From the NCBI GenBank assembly GCA_951802195.1, contig OX637623.1, forward strand, positions 434,001 through 498,000: a stretch of DNA of 64,000 nucleotides, written 5' to 3'. This document shows positions 59,709-64,000 of this stretch, in pieces. The translations under genes and the position numbers were made by a program. Each line of letters starts with the position of its first letter. Position 1 is the first letter of the stretch. The stretch is from Tausonia pullulans (Eukaryota; Basidiomycota; Tremellomycetes; Cystofilobasidiales; Mrakiaceae). The notes below the pieces were generated by a model, which was not told the DNA's origin, did not search any database, and was given only the letters and a program-made list of their open reading frames with translations.

Positions 59709-60007
59709 GGATATTTAGTACCCACGTTGTGATACTCGGTCTTGTTCAACCACCACCAGGTCAATCCAGGTCACCCTACCTTATGCCTAGTGACCAACCA
59801 CCATCCCGGTGGTTCGACCAACCCCCCCCCCCCCTCTCACGGCGCCCATCACGCCGTCCGGCCAACCATCCCCAGTGGTTCGGCCAACCCTCTTCCCACG
59901 GCGCCTCGCCCGACGATCTCGCGCTCGGTCATGTCCGCTCTCCCTCTATCTAGCTACAACTCGCTATCTCTCATAGGGTTACCTCGTTCTCCACGTATAA
60001 CTCATGA

Positions 60008-61927
60008 CTTAAATACAAAAAAAAAAAAACTAGTGAATCAACCCCCAAGCGACTCCAAGAAGCCCTCAAGGCTCCCAAGGATCCCCCAGACCCTCCCTCT
60101 TCAGCAAAGAGAAAGAGCGGATCCGATGAAACCCCCAGCGTCCAAGACGCGACCAATACGCCCTCTCGCGTCGACGAACGTCTCCAAACGCCCGTCAACA
60201 AACCCACCCTCAGCCCACCGGCCCATCCGACCAGTCCTAGCACCCCTAGCACTCCTACCAACCCTACCAACCCTACCAACCCTACCAACCCTACCAACCC
60301 TACCAACCCTACCAACCCTACCACGCCCCACATCCATATCAGCCCCACGGCCCTCCTCTCTTCTCCCTCCCCCCTCCGCAGAACCCCTGCAACCCCCTCA
60401 ACTCGCCGTATTACGCGGTCGAGCTCAGCCATCAGCGACCTCAATGCCGCTCTATCCCCCACGTCCGAAGTGACGCGCCGCCTCACACCGTCTCGCTCCA
60501 CAGGCGAGACTCTCTCTCAACAACCTCTCTTCGCCCCCGGCGCCGCGTCGCCCGCGCCGGCGACCTCCGCCGGCACTCGCACTCGCGCCGCTGCGAAATC
60601 CCAGCCGAACGCCATCGGCCGCTCATATGCGAACGCCGCCAAACAGGCTCTCCCTACAAACCCAGCTGCGAGGCAACGTACCTCGTATGACACCCAGTTC
60701 CCCTTCACTTTCGGGACCCAACAGCAAAACCCCCTGGAGACTGATCCCCTCCCACTAGCCCTCTCCACCGAGCGCGAGGGCTGCCTCGCCATATCCGTCC
60801 CTCGAGAGACTACACCCTTCGAAGTCTCCCTCGCGATATCGAAGTGCGACGAAAAACTTGTCTCCCTTATTCGCCCATTCAAGGACCAAAAAGGGAGGAT
60901 GCTCCTCCAGATTAGGGATGGAGAAGACTCGCAAAGCATACTGCGCCAACTCCAAACCCTTCCGCTAGATGTGGGAGGGGTAAAGCCTCAAATACATAGC
61001 TGCTTCAACACCCAAAACAAGCTCCTACAAGAAGGGCTCCTTGAGAACTTCGAAGAAGGAGACGGAGTTGAGGAGCAGTTTCGCAAACAGGTGGCAAGCT
61101 CCGGAGATTGTGTCATCTTCTTCCAGAGACAGTTTGACCCCAGACTGCCCACGGCACCAACAGGCATAGTCCGAGTTCTGCTCGACCTGTCTGGCTCAAA
61201 GAAGATGCCGAAGGCCGACTCATACTACCAAGAACTCACCAAGTGGGAGAACCGCGAGCTCATCTTCAGACCCATCCAAGCCGCGTCCACCCTGAAGTCC
61301 CCCAATCGGCGAACGTCGACGTACTGCTATTACTGCCACTCATTTGAGCACGCTCGTCCCACGTGTCCCACCGCTCCAGAGTGTGGCGGATGCGGATCGC
61401 ACGCTCACCCATCGACCCGATGCCCAGGTCGTCCGAAGGCAAACCTTCCAGCGAGTGCGCGAGCACCAACAGAAGGACCTCCCCAACGTCCTGCCGCACC
61501 GGGACCAGATCTGGATGGATACCAGCTCGTACAAAAATCCAAAAGGAGGTCACTGAACAGGCCGACGGAAGCCACGACGGAGTTGGCGACACCTCCTGCC
61601 CACGCTGACTCCTCCCACTCCCACCAAGAGCACGCACCGCGCAATGCGGACTCGCAGCATAGTCGCGCACTGAGCGACCTAGAGGATGACAACGAGGGGG
61701 GTATGGCGAGGACAGAAGACGGGATGCAGGTCGAAGACGAGCATCCACCTCCCACTCCACCCCCCCTGTCACCATCGTCCCCCCCACCCCCATCCCCATC
61801 CCCGCCATCGTCGCTCCCCCTGAACCCACCCTCCACTCCTTCTCTCATCCCCTCCACGCCGTCCTCCCAGGCATCCATCGAGCGCACCCTCGTGACCTTG
61901 GCTGAAGCCGAGGACATGGAAGAATAA
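60008..61927 (+). CDS. LINE ORF1, gag-like nucleic-acid-binding protein
   Basis: Open for 639 codons after a TGA at 60005-60007. The frame has no ATG in its first several hundred codons; the earliest candidates are internal, so the true start is unclear. A frame open from ATG 59742 overlaps it and is disrupted only after 60400; an A13 run at 60017-60029 sits where the two frames could exchange. The N-terminal third is Pro/Thr/Ser-rich, including an NPT repeat (60254-60322). The middle has LFAPGAASPAP, then FEVSLAISKCDEKLVSLIRP, a possible RRM-like region. Two CCHC knuckles follow: CYYCHSFEHARPTC and CGGCGSHAHPSTRC (C-x2-C-x4-H-x4-C). The tail is acidic then Pro/Ser-rich. It should coat the element's RNA. 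Stop TAA 61925-61927. Confidence 0.85.
   Translation, partial: LKYKKKKTSESTPKRLQEALKAPKDPPDPPSSAKRKSGSDETPSVQDATNTPSRVDERLQTPVNKPTLSPPAHPTSPSTPSTPTNPTNPTNPTNPTNPTNPTNPTTPHIHISPTALLSSPSPLRRTPATPSTRRITRSSSAISDLNAALSPTSEVTRRLTPSRSTGETLSQQPLFAPGAASPAPATSAGTRTRAAAKSQPNAIGRSYANAAKQALPTNPAARQRTSYDTQFPFTFGTQQQNPLETDPLPLALSTEREGCLAISVPRETTPFEVSLAISKCDEKLVSLIRPFKDQKGRMLLQIRDGEDSQSILRQLQTLPLDVGGVKPQIHSCFNTQNKLLQEGLLENFEEGDGVEEQFRKQVASSGDCVIFFQRQFDPRLPTAPTGIVRVLLDLSGSKKMPKADSYYQELTKWENRELIFRPIQAASTLKSPNRRTSTYCYYCHSFEHARPTCPTAPECGGCGSHAHPSTRCPGRPKANLPASARAPTEGPPQRPAAPGPDLDGYQLVQKSKRRSLNRPTEATTELATPPAHADSSHSHQEHAPRNADSQHSRALSDLEDDNEGGMARTEDGMQVEDEHPPPTPPPLSPSSPPPPSPSPPSSLPLNPPSTPSLIPSTPSSQASIERTLVTLAEAEDMEE
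60254..60322 (+). repeat. 9-bp minisatellite (CCTACCAAC), about 7.7 copies
   Basis: Perfect tandem 9-mers inside LINE ORF1, coding for repeated Asn-Pro-Thr in that frame and Leu-Pro-Thr in another. Confidence 0.95.
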
Positions 61928-64000
61928 TGGTGTACAATGATGTACAGATCGTCGCGGCGAACATCCAGAGGGTGTTCACGCGAGATCGCGCCCGCAGTCT
62001 CCTCCTCTCCCTCTATTCACGATCCAAGGCTGACATATACCTTCTCTCAGAAGTGGCATGCACAACACCAGATCAGGTAGCGACCTGGACAGCTGAGTGT
62101 AAAGATATGGGCTTCGGCTCGATCTTTACGGTCGGCTGCCAGACTGCCATCCTCTGGCGGCATGCCTCTCGATTCCTCCCTCCTGATACCCCTCCGACTA
62201 GGATCAGATCCATCTCCCGCTCCTCTCCCATCTTACGAACCAACCTGACGGATGCCGTGTTCGTCATCGCCGGCGAAGCCGTCGGGATGGCTGCCGTCTA
62301 CGTTCCCTGCCGAGACAGCCAAACGAACGGCCGCTCGACAAAGGAGTTCCTCTCTACTCTATCTCGCAAGATACCTGCCCACTCTGACATTCCTCTCCTC
62401 CTGGGCGGGGACTGGAACTGTGTGGAGGACAGCTACCTCGACGGGATGAGCCCATTTACCCAGAACGTGGGAAAGGAGGAAATGTGCCGGCTGGCCCGGG
62501 ACTTTGCCCTCTCCGACCCATACCGATCCTTATACCCGCTCCAGCGCGAGTACACTAACTATACTGGCATCACGCGAGCAGATCGCCGCATTGATCGCTT
62601 CTATCTGTCCCCTCTGCTCGCTAGCCGAGCCGTCCGACAGCGCTTCCTGCCACGACCGTCTGGCCATCTCTACTCTAGCCACAAGCCGATCGCACTCAGC
62701 CTCACCTTCCCCGGTGCAATAGAGCACGGTCCCGGATCGTACAAGATCGGAACACACCTTCTGAAGATTACCGGTTTTGCTGAGTACTTCCTCTACCATA
62801 TCCCCAAGTGGTACCAAGATGCGCTCACAGAGATCAGGGACCCCTTCGGAGCCTGGGACGAGACCAAGCTTCAGATAGCGGATCACGCATCTGACATCTC
62901 AAGACACCTCGCCCGAATGAGCAGAGTGTCAGGCGGGGATCCACACAGGTCGATCCTCCATGGCCACGCTCTTCGAGCCCATCTTGAACCAGCCAACACA
63001 AGCGAGTATGCCGTCAAGCAGCGACTCAAGATCGTCCGCCAGGCCGACACTATCGCAGCCCTACGGCCACTCGACAACCCAGCGGCCGCAGCCATCGCAA
63101 ACAACGAGAACATTCTAGCTACAGCACACGCCTTCTACACAACTCTCTATGAGACCAAGACGACGCCAGCCGCCGAGCACGCCAACGTCCTCCGATATGT
63201 CACCAACACTCTCGACAACTCCCAGAGTCGGACCCTCGAGAAACCCTTCGAACTGGACGAGCTCAGGCGGGCCACGTTCAGATCGAACCGTAACAAGACA
63301 CCAGGAAGCGACGGGATCCCCGTCGAGTTCTACCAGGCCACATGGGCTGCCGTCGGCCCGATCCTCCTCAGCCTACTGAACCTCGTTCCGGAGACAGGCC
63401 TCCGATCCGCCTCACAGCGCGAGGCCCATATCCATCTGATCTTCAAGAAGAAGGGAGATCGCGATCAGATTGCCAACTATCGTCCGATCTCGCTCATCAA
63501 CGTTGACGCTCGCATCTTCTCCCTTGCCATCAACAGCCGCCTGCTCACCGTCGTGGACACCCTCATCGACGGGGACCAGACAGGCTTCCTCCCTGGCCGC
63601 GACTCGGGTCGCAACATCTCCTCCCTCCAGCTCGCCATAGACGACGAAGACCTTTTACCTGGCGTCCTCGCCCAAGTCGACTTTGAGAAGGCATACGACA
63701 GAGTATCGCACGACTTTGTTGGCCCCTGCCTCCGCCACATGGGGTTCGGTCCGCGCGCCGCCGCGTGGATCACCTCAACGATGACCTCCCAGACAGCTCG
63801 CCTCATGATCAACGGATGGATGGGCCAAGCCATCGACATCCGGTCTGGTGTCCGACAGGGCGATCCCGCAGCACCGACGATCTTCGCCCTCCTCCTGGAG
63901 CCGCTGGCATGTATGCTCCGCCATCGCCTCCCACCGGCCAATCCACCCCCTCTACATGAGCGGAAGGTCCTTCTCTTTGCAGACGATCTAAGTATCCGGT
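61927..64000 (+). CDS. LINE ORF2, endonuclease-reverse transcriptase, partial
   Basis: ATG 61927 shares its A with the ORF1 stop (TAATG). Open to the window end (691 codons). Residues 1-240 are the apurinic endonuclease-like domain: VAANIQRVFTRDRAR, ADIYLLSEVACTT (catalytic Glu), LLLGGDWNCVEDSYLDG (Asp-Asn), ADRRIDRFYLSPLLASRAV and SSHKPIAL (in place of the usual SDH). The reverse transcriptase then shows RNKTPGSDGIPVEFYQATWA, IFKKKGDRDQIANYRPISLI, QTGFLPGRDSGRN, LAQVDFEKAYDRVSHDFVGP (first catalytic Asp), SGVRQGDPAAPTIFALLLEP and LLFADDLSIR at the edge (catalytic DD). It should nick the target and copy element RNA by target-primed reverse transcription. No break seen in the visible part. Confidence 0.93.
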   Translation, partial: MVYNDVQIVAANIQRVFTRDRARSLLLSLYSRSKADIYLLSEVACTTPDQVATWTAECKDMGFGSIFTVGCQTAILWRHASRFLPPDTPPTRIRSISRSSPILRTNLTDAVFVIAGEAVGMAAVYVPCRDSQTNGRSTKEFLSTLSRKIPAHSDIPLLLGGDWNCVEDSYLDGMSPFTQNVGKEEMCRLARDFALSDPYRSLYPLQREYTNYTGITRADRRIDRFYLSPLLASRAVRQRFLPRPSGHLYSSHKPIALSLTFPGAIEHGPGSYKIGTHLLKITGFAEYFLYHIPKWYQDALTEIRDPFGAWDETKLQIADHASDISRHLARMSRVSGGDPHRSILHGHALRAHLEPANTSEYAVKQRLKIVRQADTIAALRPLDNPAAAAIANNENILATAHAFYTTLYETKTTPAAEHANVLRYVTNTLDNSQSRTLEKPFELDELRRATFRSNRNKTPGSDGIPVEFYQATWAAVGPILLSLLNLVPETGLRSASQREAHIHLIFKKKGDRDQIANYRPISLINVDARIFSLAINSRLLTVVDTLIDGDQTGFLPGRDSGRNISSLQLAIDDEDLLPGVLAQVDFEKAYDRVSHDFVGPCLRHMGFGPRAAAWITSTMTSQTARLMINGWMGQAIDIRSGVRQGDPAAPTIFALLLEPLACMLRHRLPPANPPPLHERKVLLFADDLSIR

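Larger units (their letters stand above)
59709..64000 (+). mobile_element. non-LTR retrotransposon (LINE, L1/Tx1-like), 3' end beyond window
   Basis: Two ORFs in the order gag-like protein with zinc knuckles, then apurinic-type endonuclease plus reverse transcriptase. No LTRs. The left end is not defined by a visible target duplication: 59709 is the first base after tRNA-Ser and the true 5' end is somewhere between there and about 60000. GC-rich and open over more than 4 kb, so it looks recent and perhaps active. RNase H and the 3' tail would lie beyond 64000. Confidence 0.85.

Overview
The window is nuclear DNA of a high-GC fungus. Genes are dense, and most are split by many short GT-AG introns (about 50-90 nt, with CTGAC/CTAAC-like branch sites). 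Many genes sit in divergent pairs with short shared upstream regions. A basidiomycete is the best guess, possibly Pucciniomycotina, from exon density and protein style; no ribosomal or other marker here settles the taxonomy.

Layout, left to right. A sterol glucosyltransferase (minus, running off the left edge) is divergent from a conserved fungal protein of unknown function. Then come a Mei5/Sfr1-like recombination protein (minus), a secretory GT25 glycosyltransferase (plus), an unrecognised protein (plus) and a tiny six-exon Pmp3-type proteolipid gene. A gene-poor stretch follows (about 12.9-14.9 and 18.3-20.7 kb). It flanks EXO1 and holds two inverted copies of one 153-bp repeat. Next are a JEN1-type carboxylate permease, a small membrane protein, and an aspartyl-tRNA synthetase fused to a DUF2156 aminoacyl-tRNA transferase, which is the architecture of ergosteryl-aspartate synthase (ErdS). 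A PAF-acetylhydrolase-type lipase is divergent from it. From 33 to 58 kb lie housekeeping and regulatory genes: POB3 (FACT), translin, an RPAP1/Rba50 homologue, VPS11, a Gln-rich regulator with its Zn2Cys6 cluster near the C terminus, and a HOS3-like histone deacetylase.

The right end (58.3-64 kb) is the most unusual part. It has three tRNA genes: tRNA-Asp(GTC) with an 80-nt intron; a tRNA-Thr(CGT) whose 3' half lies upstream of its 5' half, which I read as a circularly permuted tRNA gene; and tRNA-Ser(CGA) with a 62-nt intron. Directly beside tRNA-Ser starts a non-LTR retrotransposon (LINE). Its gag-like ORF1 and its endonuclease/reverse transcriptase ORF2 overlap by one base in TAATG. ORF2 runs off the right edge.

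Themes that recur: sterol modification (sterol glucosyltransferase and ErdS), homologous recombination and repair (Sfr1-like, EXO1), chromatin and transcription (POB3, HOS3-like, RPAP1) and tRNA biology (ErdS, three tRNAs, and translin, whose family processes tRNA in fungi). Gene limits are given as outer coding bounds. Exon joins were worked out by eye from reading frame and splice sites, so some first exons and starts are uncertain.
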